Positions 45,434-53,474 of a stretch of DNA of 64,000 bases are shown here, one piece after another; position 1 is the first letter of the stretch; the number at the start of each line of letters is the position of its first letter. Under the pieces are notes generated by a model. The model ran no database searches. It had not been told where the DNA came from and saw only the letters and a list, made by a program, of their open reading frames with translations. Position numbers and translations under genes: made by a program. This stretch comes from Methylobacterium sp. Leaf117 (GTDB lineage Bacteria; Pseudomonadota; Alphaproteobacteria; Rhizobiales; Beijerinckiaceae): the NCBI RefSeq assembly GCF_001422985.1, contig NZ_LMNL01000001.1, positions 248,720 to 312,719 of the forward strand, in the 5' to 3' direction.

Positions 45434-46251
45434 GCGACGGCCCGGGCTCCGTCGGGGCGGGGATGCCCGACCAGATCGGCGCGGGCGGCGCGGGCGCGCA
45501 GCAGGCTCGGGTAGTGCAGCACCTCCATGGTGCCGTCGTAATGCTCGACGATGGCGGTGCAGGATTCGACCCAGTCGCCGGTGTTCAGGTAGGTCAGCCC
45601 GTTGATCTGGCGGTTGGCGGCGTGATGGATGTGGCCGCAGATGACCCCGTCAGCCCCAACGCGCCGGGCTTCGGCGCTCAGCAATTCCTCGAACTTGCCG
45701 ATGAAGTTGACCGCATTCTTCACCTTGAGCTTGGCCCAGGCCGAGAGCGACCAGTAGGCGAGTCCGAGGCGCCGGCGCGCGGTGTTGACGTAGGTGTTGA
45801 TGAACAGCGCGAAGGTGTAGGCGCCGTCGCCCAGGAAGGCGAGCCACTTGGCGTGGCGCACCACCATGTCGAACTGGTCGCCGTGGATGACGAGGTAGCG
45901 CTTGCCGTCGGCGGCCACATGCAGGCGCTGGTCGGCGACCTCGATGCCCCCGAAGGTCATGCCGATGTAGTCGCGCAGGAATTCGTCGTGGTTGCCCGGC
46001 ACGTAGACCAGGGTGGAGCCCTTGCGCACCTTGCGCATCAGCTTCTGCACCACGTCGTTGTGGCTCTGGGGCCAGTACCAGCCCGACTTGAGCTGCCAGC
46101 CGTCGACGATGTCCCCAACAAGATAGATCTCGTCCGCATCGTAATCGCGCAGGAATTCGAGCAACAGATCGGCCTGACAGCCCTTGGTGCCGAGATGCAT
46201 GTCCGACAGAAACAAGGTCCGGACGCGGGTCGTCTCGGTATCTTCGCCCAC
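45430..46251 (-). CDS. LpxH-like metallophosphoesterase
   Basis: A 273-residue calcineurin-like phosphoesterase resembling UDP-2,3-diacylglucosamine diphosphatase. The metal motifs are in order: SDMHLGT (about residue 16), GDIVDGW (46), GNHDEF (86), HGDQFD (122) and GHIHH (near 204). It has the extra helical NTARRRLGLAYWSLSAWAK insert seen in LpxH/LpxG-like proteins. LpxH2-type paralogues exist that are not essential for lipid A, so I give no symbol. It is the first gene of a two-gene unit with the glycosyltransferase. Confidence 0.85.
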   Translation of the reverse strand: MGEDTETTRVRTLFLSDMHLGTKGCQADLLLEFLRDYDADEIYLVGDIVDGWQLKSGWYWPQSHNDVVQKLMRKVRKGSTLVYVPGNHDEFLRDYIGMTFGGIEVADQRLHVAADGKRYLVIHGDQFDMVVRHAKWLAFLGDGAYTFALFINTYVNTARRRLGLAYWSLSAWAKLKVKNAVNFIGKFEELLSAEARRVGADGVICGHIHHAANRQINGLTYLNTGDWVESCTAIVEHYDGTMEVLHYPSLLRARAARADLVGHPRPDGARAVA

Positions 46252-46836
46252 GCTCGCCTCCGGGACAGCCTCAGTTGTGGCGAGCCAAACCGGATTCCCG
46301 TATCAGTTTGATGACGCCGACCCGTGCGTCGGCGAGGGTACCGCAACGCGACGTAAGCCCTTCTTCCACGAAAAAAATTTTGATTTGGAAGTAAGTATTT
46401 CGGGTTTTCCTTTCCCCGCGAAGGCGGGCATAGTCCTCCGCAAGGTGCCCCACCGGGCGGCGTTCGAAAACGCATGGCCGGAGCCCATCGAGGCAAATCA
46501 AGGGTGCCGTTCCCGGGGACGACGACGCTGAAACGGCCCAGCGGCGCGCGCATATCCAGCGTGCGACCCGGCCCATGGAGAAGAGGCGTGAGGCATTCGG
46601 TGGCGCGCGGGACGGAGGATGTCGGAGGTCGAACTCCGGCCGGCTCATCCGTCCGCACGGCGCGCGACCGGGTCCCGAACGCCGGCGGGCTCGTCCCACA
46701 ATCCGGCACATCGGCGGCCGCGTCGGCCTAGTCCCGGACGTCTCGGGACAGAGCCGCGCGGTTCGTTCAAACCATCCAGAACCTTGCATGCCGCAGGTGA
46801 ATGCCTGCGGAGACGAAGAGAAAGCGGAGAAACATC
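46252..46836. promoter_or_regulatory. 585-bp control region upstream of the serine-cycle cluster
   Basis: This gap separates the phosphoesterase (minus) from sgaA (plus) and should hold the main serine-cycle promoter. An AT-rich block at 46370-46400 (including AAAAAAATTTTGATTTGG) is unlike the GC-rich surroundings. A perfect inverted repeat, CCGCAGG-TGAATG-CCTGCGG, lies at 46791-46810, 26 bp before the start codon. LysR-type regulators such as QscR control this cluster in M. extorquens; I cannot identify a QscR site by eye. No open frame here looks genuine. Confidence 0.6.
46791..46810. promoter_or_regulatory. Inverted repeat just before sgaA
   Basis: A perfect 7-bp inverted repeat with a 6-base spacer, ending 26 bp before the sgaA ATG. 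It may be a regulator-binding site or an mRNA leader hairpin. Confidence 0.45.
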
Positions 46837-48045
46837 ATGGCGGCAACGCGACGTCCCGGCCGGAACCACCTGTTCGTCCCGGGCCCGACGAATATCCCGG
46901 ATCGCGTGATGCGCGCGATGATGGTGCAGTCCGAGGATCACCGTTCGGTGGACTTCCCCTCGCTGACCAAGCCGCTCTTCCAGGACACGAAGGCCGTCTA
47001 CGGTTCGACCGAGGGCACCATCTTCCTGTTCCCGGCCTCCGGCACCGGCATCTGGGAATCCGCCCTGTCGAACACCCTGTCGCGCGGCGACAAGGTCCTG
47101 GCCGCCCGCTTCGGCCAGTTCAGCCACCTCTGGATCGACATGGCCCAGCGCCTCGGCCTGGAAGTCATCGTCCAGGACGAGGAGTGGGGCACGGGTGCGA
47201 GCCCGGAGCGGATCGGCGAGGCCCTGCGCGCCGACAAGAACCACGAGATCAAGGCCGTCATGGTCGTCCATAACGAGACGGCGACCGGCGTCACCAGCGA
47301 TATCGGCGCCGTGCGCAAGGCGATCGACGCCGCCGGCCACCCGGCCCTGCTATTCGTCGACGGCGTGTCCTCGATCGGCTCGCTCCCCTTCAAGATGGAC
47401 GAGTGGAAGGTCGATTGCGCCATCGCCGGCTCGCAGAAGGGCCTGATGCTCCCCGCCGGCCTCGGCGTGATCTGCGTCAGCCAGAAGGCGCTCAAGGCCG
47501 CCGACACCTCGTCGGGCCAGAACGACCGCCTCGCGCACGTGTACTTCGACTGGGCCGACCACCAGAAGCAGAACCCGTCGGGCTACTTCCCCTACACCCC
47601 GTCGCTGCCGCTGCTCTACGGCCTGCGCGAGGCCCTGGCCTGCCTCAACGAGGAAGGCCTGGAGAACGTCTATCACCGCCACCACGTGCTCGGTGAGGCG
47701 ACCCGCCAGGCCGTGGCGGCCTGGGGCCTGAAGACCTGCGCCAAGGAGCCCAAGTGGAACTCCGACACGGTCACCGCCATCCTGGTGCCGGAGGGCGTCG
47801 ACGCCGCCGCGATCATCAAGCACGCCTACGTGCGCTACAACCTGGCGCTCGGCGCCGGTCTGAGCCAGGTGGCCGGCAAGGTGTTCCGCATCGGCCACGT
47901 CGGTGACATGAACGAGCTGTCGCTGCTGGGTGCCATCGCGGGTGCCGAGATGTCGATGCTCGACCATGGCATGAAGGTCCAGCCCGGCTCCGGCGTCGCC
48001 GCCGCGTCGAGCTACCTGCGCGAGAACCCGCTCCACAAGGCCTGA
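46837..48045 (+). CDS. sgaA: Serine-glyoxylate aminotransferase
   Basis: PLP enzyme that converts serine plus glyoxylate into hydroxypyruvate plus glycine, the entry step of the serine cycle after serine formation. The 402-residue length equals the well-known methylobacterial enzyme. The PLP lysine is Lys201 in AGSQKGLMLP; NHLFVPGPTNIPDRV near the N-terminus and the GSTEGTIFLFPASGTGIWE loop near 67 are class V aminotransferase features. The ATG at 46837 has a GGAGA site 7 bases upstream; the frame is open further up. It is the first gene of the cluster. Confidence 0.98.
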   Translation: MAATRRPGRNHLFVPGPTNIPDRVMRAMMVQSEDHRSVDFPSLTKPLFQDTKAVYGSTEGTIFLFPASGTGIWESALSNTLSRGDKVLAARFGQFSHLWIDMAQRLGLEVIVQDEEWGTGASPERIGEALRADKNHEIKAVMVVHNETATGVTSDIGAVRKAIDAAGHPALLFVDGVSSIGSLPFKMDEWKVDCAIAGSQKGLMLPAGLGVICVSQKALKAADTSSGQNDRLAHVYFDWADHQKQNPSGYFPYTPSLPLLYGLREALACLNEEGLENVYHRHHVLGEATRQAVAAWGLKTCAKEPKWNSDTVTAILVPEGVDAAAIIKHAYVRYNLALGAGLSQVAGKVFRIGHVGDMNELSLLGAIAGAEMSMLDHGMKVQPGSGVAAASSYLRENPLHKA

Positions 48046-48066
48046 GCTTCTCGAAGCCCGACACGC

Positions 48067-48094
48067 GACCGGGATGGGTTCGCCCATCCCGGTC
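48067..48094. repeat. Perfect 12-bp stem with TTCG tetraloop between sgaA and hprA
   Basis: GACCGGGATGGG pairs perfectly with CCCATCCCGGTC around TTCG, a thermodynamically strong tetraloop. It begins 22 bp after the sgaA stop and lacks a T-tract, so it looks more like an intercistronic stability or processing element than an intrinsic terminator. Confidence 0.8.
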
Positions 48095-48174
48095 ACACCC
48101 GCGACCCTATCGGTGACGTGCCCAAGCGGTGACGCGCCCTATCCGAGACTTGGCCGGATCGGCCAGAGGATTCC

Positions 48175-49113
48175 ATGACGAAGAAGATCGTGTTCCTCGA
48201 CCGCGAGTCCCTGGACGCCAAGGTCCGTGAATTCAACTTCCCGCACGAGTACGTCGAGTACGAGTCGACCTGGACGCCGGAAGAGATCGTCGAGCGCCTG
48301 AAGGGCGCCGAGATCGCCCTGATCAACAAGGTCCCGATGCGGGCCGACACCCTGAAGCAGCTTCCCGACCTCAAGCTGATCGCGGTCGCCGCCACCGGAA
48401 CCGACGTGGTCGACAAGGAGGCCGCCAAGGCCCAGGGCATCACCGTCGTCAACATCCGCGGCTATGCCTTCAACACCGTGCCCGAGCACGTCATCGGCCT
48501 GATGTTCGCGCTGCGCCGGGCCATCGTGCCCTATGCCAACTCGGTGCGCCGGGGCGATTGGGCGAAATCGACCCAGTTCTGCTACTTCGACTACCCGATC
48601 CACGACATTGCCGGCTCGACCCTGGGCATCGTCGGCTACGGCGCCCTCGGCAAGTCCATCGCCAAGCGGGCCGAAGCCCTCGGCATGACGGTCATCGCCT
48701 ACGACGTGTTCCCCCAGGAGGGCCTCGTCGATTTCGAGACGATCCTGCGCGAGTCCGACGTCATTACGCTGCACGCGCCGCTGACGCCCGAGACCCGCAA
48801 CATGATCGGGCGCGAACAGCTTGCGAAGATGAAGAAGCATGCGCTTCTCATCAACACCGCGCGCGGCGGCCTCGTCGACGAAGAGGCTCTGGCCGAGGCC
48901 CTGAAGGCGGGCACCATCGGCGGCGCCGGGTTCGACGTGGTGATGACCGAGCCGCCCAAGAACGGCAACATCCTGTGCGAGCTCGACCTGCCCAACCTCA
49001 TCGTCACGCCGCACGTGGCCTGGGCCAGCAAGGAAGCCATGCAGATCCTCGCCGACCAGCTCGTCGACAATGTCGAGGCTTTCGTGGCGGGCAAGCCGCA
49101 GAACGTGGTCTAA
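48175..49113 (+). CDS. hprA: Hydroxypyruvate reductase
   Basis: NAD(P)H-dependent D-2-hydroxyacid dehydrogenase that reduces hydroxypyruvate to D-glycerate in the serine cycle. The 312-residue protein has the Rossmann motif GIVGYGALGKSIA near 145, the catalytic Arg in NTARGGLVDEEAL (about 230) and a His in the HVAWASKEA stretch near 280 that completes the Arg/Glu/His set. The ATG at 48175 follows AGAGGA. It lies 129 bp after sgaA, with a strong hairpin between them. Confidence 0.97.
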   Translation: MTKKIVFLDRESLDAKVREFNFPHEYVEYESTWTPEEIVERLKGAEIALINKVPMRADTLKQLPDLKLIAVAATGTDVVDKEAAKAQGITVVNIRGYAFNTVPEHVIGLMFALRRAIVPYANSVRRGDWAKSTQFCYFDYPIHDIAGSTLGIVGYGALGKSIAKRAEALGMTVIAYDVFPQEGLVDFETILRESDVITLHAPLTPETRNMIGREQLAKMKKHALLINTARGGLVDEEALAEALKAGTIGGAGFDVVMTEPPKNGNILCELDLPNLIVTPHVAWASKEAMQILADQLVDNVEAFVAGKPQNVV

Positions 49114-49163
49114 CCTGACCTCGACGTGGTCGAGGACCGAACTGCGCATCGATAAGAACCGAT

Positions 49164-49276
49164 CGTCATTCCGGGGCCGCGAAGTGGAACCCGGAATCCC
49201 AGAACATACGTGGTATTCCAGTCGGTGACCTCGGCGACTCTGCATTCCGGGCTCGACGTCGGCGCCCTGGATTGAC
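49164..49276. repeat. Dispersed palindromic repeat between hprA and mtdA
   Basis: CGTCATTCCGGGGC (49164-49177) is identical to the left arm of the element at 12065, and ACCCGGAATCCC follows at 49189. The right half carries a related GCATTCCGGGCTC...GCGCCCTGGATT copy (49242-49275). It is a repeat family member lodged inside the serine-cycle cluster; it may affect mRNA stability. Confidence 0.7.
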
Positions 49277-49352
49277 AGCGCGGGTCGTGCCGCCGAACGG
49301 ACATACCAACACGAACGCCAGCCGCGCCGAGACGCGGGCGAGAGGACGCCAA

Positions 49353-50213
49353 ATGAAGAAGCTTCTGTTCCAATTCGATACCGACGCCGTTCCGAGCGTG
49401 TTCGACGTGGTGGTGGGCTACGATGGCGGCGCCGACCACATCACCGGCTACGGCAACGTCACCCCGGATAACGTCGGCGCCCTGGTCGACGGCACGATCT
49501 ACACCCGCGGCGGCTCCGAGAAGAAGTCGACGGCGATCTTCGTCGGCGGCGGCAGCATGGCGGCCGGCGAGGCCGTGTTCGAGGCGGTGAAGAAGCGCTT
49601 CTTCGGCCCCTTCCGCGTGTCGATCATGCTCGATTCCAACGGCTCCAACACCACCGCCGCCGCCGGCGTCGCGCTGGTCCAGAAGGCCGCCGGTTCGCTC
49701 CAGGGCAAGAAGGCCGTCGTGCTCGCCGGCACCGGCCCGGTCGGCATGCGCTCGGCCGCGCTCCTCGCCCAGGAAGGCGCCGAGGTCATCCTGTGCGGTC
49801 GGTCGCTCGACAAGGCTCAGGCCGCCGCCGACCAGATCAACACCCGCTTCAAGGTGAGCATCAAGGCCGCCGAGACGCCCGACGCCGCCTCGCGCGCCCA
49901 GATCGTCAAGGGCCAGAACCTCGTGTTCTCCGCCGGCGCCATCGGCCTCGAGCTGCTGCCCGAGGATGCCTGGAAGGACGAGGCCAGCATCGAGTTCGTG
50001 GCCGATTACAACGCTCAGCCACCCCTCGGCTTCGGCGGCATCGAAGCCATGGACAAGGGCAAGGACCGGCACGGCAAGAAGGTGTTCGGCGCCCTCGGCA
50101 TCGGCGGCCTGAAGCTCAAGCTGCACCGCGCCTGCGTCGGCCAGCTCTTCGACAACACCGAGCAGGTGCTGGACGCCGAGGCGATCTACGCCCTCGCCAA
50201 GAAGATGGCCTGA
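49353..50213 (+). CDS. mtdA: NADP-dependent methylene-tetrahydrofolate/methylene-H4MPT dehydrogenase
   Basis: Oxidises methylene-H4F to methenyl-H4F with NADP; in methylobacteria MtdA can also act on methylene-H4MPT. The protein is 286 residues. The NADP-binding motif is VVLAGTGPVGMRSAALLAQ near residue 131; the N-terminal KKLLFQFDTDAVPSVFDVVV and FSAGAIGLELLPEDAW near 193 are features I recognise from MtdA. The ATG at 49353 has GAGAGGA upstream; the frame is open to 49272. The next gene starts 5 bp after the stop. Confidence 0.97.
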   Translation: MKKLLFQFDTDAVPSVFDVVVGYDGGADHITGYGNVTPDNVGALVDGTIYTRGGSEKKSTAIFVGGGSMAAGEAVFEAVKKRFFGPFRVSIMLDSNGSNTTAAAGVALVQKAAGSLQGKKAVVLAGTGPVGMRSAALLAQEGAEVILCGRSLDKAQAAADQINTRFKVSIKAAETPDAASRAQIVKGQNLVFSAGAIGLELLPEDAWKDEASIEFVADYNAQPPLGFGGIEAMDKGKDRHGKKVFGALGIGGLKLKLHRACVGQLFDNTEQVLDAEAIYALAKKMA

Positions 50214-50218
50214 TCGCC

Positions 50219-50860
50219 ATGGCCGAGAAGGAAAATCCCGCGCACGAGACGATCCAGACCTTCCTGGACGGTCTCGCGAGCTCGGCGCCCACCCCCGGCG
50301 GGGGTGGTGCCGCCGCCATCTCGGGCGCCATGGGCGCCGCCCTCCTCAGCATGGTGTGCAACCTCACCATCGGGAAGAAGAAGTACGTCGAGGTCGAGGG
50401 TGAGCTGAAGGAAATCCTCGGCAAGTCCGAGGCCCTGCGCGCCGAACTCACCGGCATGATCGCCGACGATGTCGCCGCCTTCGACGCGGTGATGGGCGCC
50501 TACGGGCTTCCTAAGACCACCGACGAAGAAAAGGCCGCGCGGGCGGACACGATCCAGGCCGCCCTCAAGGTCGCCACCGACGTGCCGCTCGAATGCTGCC
50601 GCGCCTGCCGCAAGGTCATCGACCTCGCCCAGATCGTGGCCGACAAGGGCAACCTCAACGTCATCTCGGATGCCGGCGTGGCGGTGCTCTCCGCCCATGC
50701 GGGCCTGCGCAGTGCCGCCCTCAACGTCTACGTCAACGCCAAGGGCCTCGACGACCGGGCCTTCGCCGACGAGCGCCTGCGCGAGCTGGAAACCCTGATG
50801 GGCTCGGCCGGTCCGCTGAACGAGTCCATCTACGAGATCGTCAAGGCCAAGGTGAACTGA
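50219..50860 (+). CDS. fchA: Methenyl-tetrahydrofolate cyclohydrolase
   Basis: Converts methenyl-H4F to 10-formyl-H4F, acting directly after MtdA. The 213-residue protein is of the Fch/FTCD-cyclodeaminase type rather than the FolD type: PTPGGGGAAAISGAMGAALLSM (about 26-47) is the conserved folate-binding stretch. It begins 5 bp after mtdA and shares its transcript. A pair of hairpins follows the stop. Confidence 0.96.
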   Translation: MAEKENPAHETIQTFLDGLASSAPTPGGGGAAAISGAMGAALLSMVCNLTIGKKKYVEVEGELKEILGKSEALRAELTGMIADDVAAFDAVMGAYGLPKTTDEEKAARADTIQAALKVATDVPLECCRACRKVIDLAQIVADKGNLNVISDAGVAVLSAHAGLRSAALNVYVNAKGLDDRAFADERLRELETLMGSAGPLNESIYEIVKAKVN

Positions 50861-50881
50861 CGCCTCAGGTTAGCTGAGGCG
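50861..50881. repeat. Hairpin immediately after fchA
   Basis: CGCCTCAG pairs perfectly with CTGAGGCG around GTTAG, starting on the base after the fchA stop codon. No T-tract follows (next bases GTTAAACCC). Confidence 0.7.
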
Positions 50882-50943
50882 GTTAAACCCCCAGGCTAAG
50901 CCGCGAGGCATCGGGCCAAGACAAACCGGACGATCGGCGATAT

Positions 50944-50979
50944 CAAGAGCTGCTCCCGACGCCATCGGGGCAGCTCTTG
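50944..50979. repeat. Large hairpin between fchA and mtkA
   Basis: CAAGAGCTG-C-TCCCGA pairs with TCGGGG-CAGCTCTTG around a 5-base loop, a long, nearly perfect stem. No T-tract follows. It separates fchA from mtkA and could be a partial terminator or processing site. Confidence 0.75.
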
Positions 50980-51027
50980 TGCAAACTGAATACAGTTCAC
51001 CGCCCCTCAAGGCAGAGTGAACGCCAA

Positions 51028-51116
51028 TGTAAAAAAATATAAACGGCCAAGCACTTTCCGTGAAGTGAAATTTACGAGACAGTCGGGCCAACGAAGAAAC
51101 GCCGAGGAGAACGCTG
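51028..51116 (+). promoter_or_regulatory. AT-rich region upstream of mtkA (candidate promoter)
   Basis: The stretch GTAAAAAAATATAAAC near 51029-51044 is strongly AT-rich in a GC-rich background and is followed by an inverted repeat, CACTT-TCCGTG-AAGTG (51052-51067). It lies 50-90 bp before the mtkA ATG. This suggests a secondary promoter for mtkAB and downstream genes. Confidence 0.4.
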
Positions 51117-52295
51117 ATGGACGTGCACGAGTACCAGGCCAAGGAACTGCTTGCCGGCTTCGGTGTCGCCGTTCCAAAGGGCGCCGTCGCCTTCAGCGCC
51201 GATCAGGCGGTCTATGCCGCCACCGAGCTCGGCGGATCGTTCTGGGCCGTCAAGGCGCAGATCCATGCCGGTGCCCGCGGCAAGGCCGGCGGCATCAAGC
51301 TGTGCCGGACCTACAACGAGGTTCGCGACGCCGCCAAGGACCTCCTCGGCAAGCGCCTGGTGACGCTCCAGACGGGGCCGGAGGGCAAGCCCGTCCAGCG
51401 CGTCTATGTCGAGACCGCCGATCCGTTCGAGCGCGAACTCTACCTCGGCTACGTCCTTGACCGGAAGGCCGAGCGCGTCCGGGTCATCGCCTCCCAGCGC
51501 GGCGGCATGGACATCGAGGAGATCGCCGCCAACGAGCCGGAGGCGCTGATCCAGGTGGTGGTCGAGCCCGCCGTCGGCCTGCAGCAGTTCCAGGCCCGCG
51601 AGATCGCCTTCCAGCTCGGTCTCAACATCAAGCAGGTCTCGGCCGCCGTGAAGACGATCATGAACGCCTACCGGGCGTTCCGCGATTGCGACGGCACCAT
51701 GCTGGAGATCAACCCCCTCGTCGTCACCAAGGACGACCGGGTGCTGGCCCTCGACGCCAAGATGTCCTTCGACGACAACGCCATGTTCCGCCGGCGCAAC
51801 ATCGCGGACATGCACGATCCCTCGCAGGGCGACCCGCGCGAGGCCCAGGCCGCCGAGCACAACCTCTCCTATATCGGCCTCGAGGGTGAAATCGGCTGCA
51901 TCGTCAACGGTGCCGGTCTGGCCATGGCCACCATGGACATGATCAAGCATGCCGGCGGCGAGCCCGCGAACTTCCTCGATGTCGGCGGCGGCGCCTCGCC
52001 GGACCGGGTCGCCACGGCCTTCCGCCTCGTCCTGTCGGATCGCAACGTGAAGGCGATCCTCGTCAACATCTTCGCCGGCATCAACCGCTGCGACTGGGTC
52101 GCCCAGGGCGTCATCCAGGCGGCGCGCGAGGTGAAGATCGACGTGCCTCTGATCGTCCGGCTCGCCGGCACCAATGTCGAGGCCGGCCAGAAGATCCTGG
52201 CCGAGAGCGGCCTCGATCTCATCACCGCCAACAGCCTGTCCGACGCCGCCGCCAAGGCCGTCGAGGCCTGCGCCGCCGCCAAGAACAACCGCTAA
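51117..52295 (+). CDS. mtkA: Malate-CoA ligase (malate thiokinase) beta subunit
   Basis: ATP-grasp subunit of malyl-CoA synthetase, which activates malate with ATP and CoA for cleavage to glyoxylate and acetyl-CoA. The 392-residue protein is homologous to succinyl-CoA synthetase beta: [15 protein letters not shown] at 3-17, [17 protein letters not shown] near 46-62 and EINPLVV near 199. The assignment to malate rather than succinate comes from its place between fchA and ppc/mclA. The ATG follows GAGGAGAA. Confidence 0.95.
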   Translation: MDVHEYQAKELLAGFGVAVPKGAVAFSADQAVYAATELGGSFWAVKAQIHAGARGKAGGIKLCRTYNEVRDAAKDLLGKRLVTLQTGPEGKPVQRVYVETADPFERELYLGYVLDRKAERVRVIASQRGGMDIEEIAANEPEALIQVVVEPAVGLQQFQAREIAFQLGLNIKQVSAAVKTIMNAYRAFRDCDGTMLEINPLVVTKDDRVLALDAKMSFDDNAMFRRRNIADMHDPSQGDPREAQAAEHNLSYIGLEGEIGCIVNGAGLAMATMDMIKHAGGEPANFLDVGGGASPDRVATAFRLVLSDRNVKAILVNIFAGINRCDWVAQGVIQAAREVKIDVPLIVRLAGTNVEAGQKILAESGLDLITANSLSDAAAKAVEACAAAKNNR

Positions 52296-52313
52296 GAGAG
52301 GGGAGGATACGTC

Positions 52314-53207
52314 ATGAGCATTCTGATCGACGAGAAGACCCCGATCCTCATCCAGGGCATCACGGGCGACAAGGGCACCTTCCACGCCAAGGAGATGATG
52401 GAGTACGGCTCCAACGTCGTCGGCGGCGTCACCCCGGGCAAGGGTGGCAAGACCCATCTGGGCGTGCCGGTGTTCAACACCGTCAAGGAGGCCGTCGAGG
52501 CGACCGGCGCCACCACCTCCATCACCTTCGTGGCCCCGCCCTTCGCGGCCGACGCCATCATGGAAGGCGCCGATGCCGGCCTCGCGCTGATCTGCTCGAT
52601 CACCGACGGCATCCCGGCCCAGGACATGATGCGGGTGAAGCGGTATCTGCGCCGTTACCCCAAGGATCGGCGCACCATGGTGGTCGGCCCGAACTGTGCC
52701 GGCATCATCTCGCCCGGCAAGTCGATGCTCGGCATCATGCCCGGCCACATCTACCTCAAGGGCAATGTCGGGGTGATTTCGCGCTCGGGCACCCTCGGGT
52801 ACGAGGCGGCCGCCCAGATGATGGAAGAGGGCATCGGCATCACCACCTCGGTGGGCATCGGCGGCGACCCGATCAACGGCTCGTCCTTCCTCGACCATCT
52901 CGCCCTGTTCGAGCAGGACCCGGAGACCAAGGCGGTTCTGATGATCGGTGAGATCGGCGGCCCGCAGGAAGCCGAGGCCTCGGCCTGGATCAAGGAGAAC
53001 ATGACGAAGCCGGTCATCGGCTTCGTCGCCGGCCTCACCGCCCCGAAGGGCCGCCGCATGGGCCATGCCGGCGCGATCATCTCGGCGACCGGCGATTCCG
53101 CCGCCGAGAAGGCCGAGATCATGCGCTCCTACGGACTGACCGTTGCCCCGAGCCCCGGCGAGTTCGGTTCCACAGTGGCGCAGGTGATGCGCAAGCTGGC
53201 CGCGTGA
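52314..53207 (+). CDS. mtkB: Malate-CoA ligase (malate thiokinase) alpha subunit
   Basis: CoA-binding subunit bearing the histidine that is phosphorylated during catalysis. The 297-residue protein begins with ILIDEKTPILIQGITGDKGTFHAKEMMEYG; the phospho-histidine is His251 in MGHAGAII. The ATG follows GAGGGGAGGA, and it lies 18 bp after mtkA, an obligate pair. A repeat-rich gap separates it from ppc. Confidence 0.95.
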   Translation: MSILIDEKTPILIQGITGDKGTFHAKEMMEYGSNVVGGVTPGKGGKTHLGVPVFNTVKEAVEATGATTSITFVAPPFAADAIMEGADAGLALICSITDGIPAQDMMRVKRYLRRYPKDRRTMVVGPNCAGIISPGKSMLGIMPGHIYLKGNVGVISRSGTLGYEAAAQMMEEGIGITTSVGIGGDPINGSSFLDHLALFEQDPETKAVLMIGEIGGPQEAEASAWIKENMTKPVIGFVAGLTAPKGRRMGHAGAIISATGDSAAEKAEIMRSYGLTVAPSPGEFGSTVAQVMRKLAA

Positions 53208-53217
53208 GATCGAAAAC

Positions 53218-53340
53218 CCTCTCCCATCCGTGGGGGAGGGTGGTCGCGGAGCGACCGGGAGAGCGGTAGGCCATCCGCGAAGCGGTCGCCTCCTCTGCCG
53301 CCTGCTCCGCAGGCACCCTCTCCCGCAGAGGGGGAGGAGG
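53218..53340. repeat. Palindrome-rich repeat element between mtkB and ppc
   Basis: Four perfect or near-perfect hairpins occur in a row: CCCTCTCCC/GGGGGAGGG, GGTCGC/GCGACC, GCCTGC/GCAGGC and CCTCTCCC/GGGGGAGG. Such strings of short palindromes are a common dispersed intergenic element in alphaproteobacteria. It is not coding. Confidence 0.75.
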
Positions 53341-53474
53341 TCCGTCGCGCTTCCAGGCCCGAAGCTTGATCGTCCTGATCGCCGATCGCATGAGCCCGGC
53401 GGCTGCAACACACCAATCCATTGCCCGCCTCCGTCGCGGTCAATCGGCTGATACTCCCCTCGAGGTGGCCTTCG

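Noticed and set aside
46252-46836. Short open frames in the sgaA control region
   Set aside because: Frames on both strands overlap each other and match no protein I know; composition is AT-variable and regulatory-looking.
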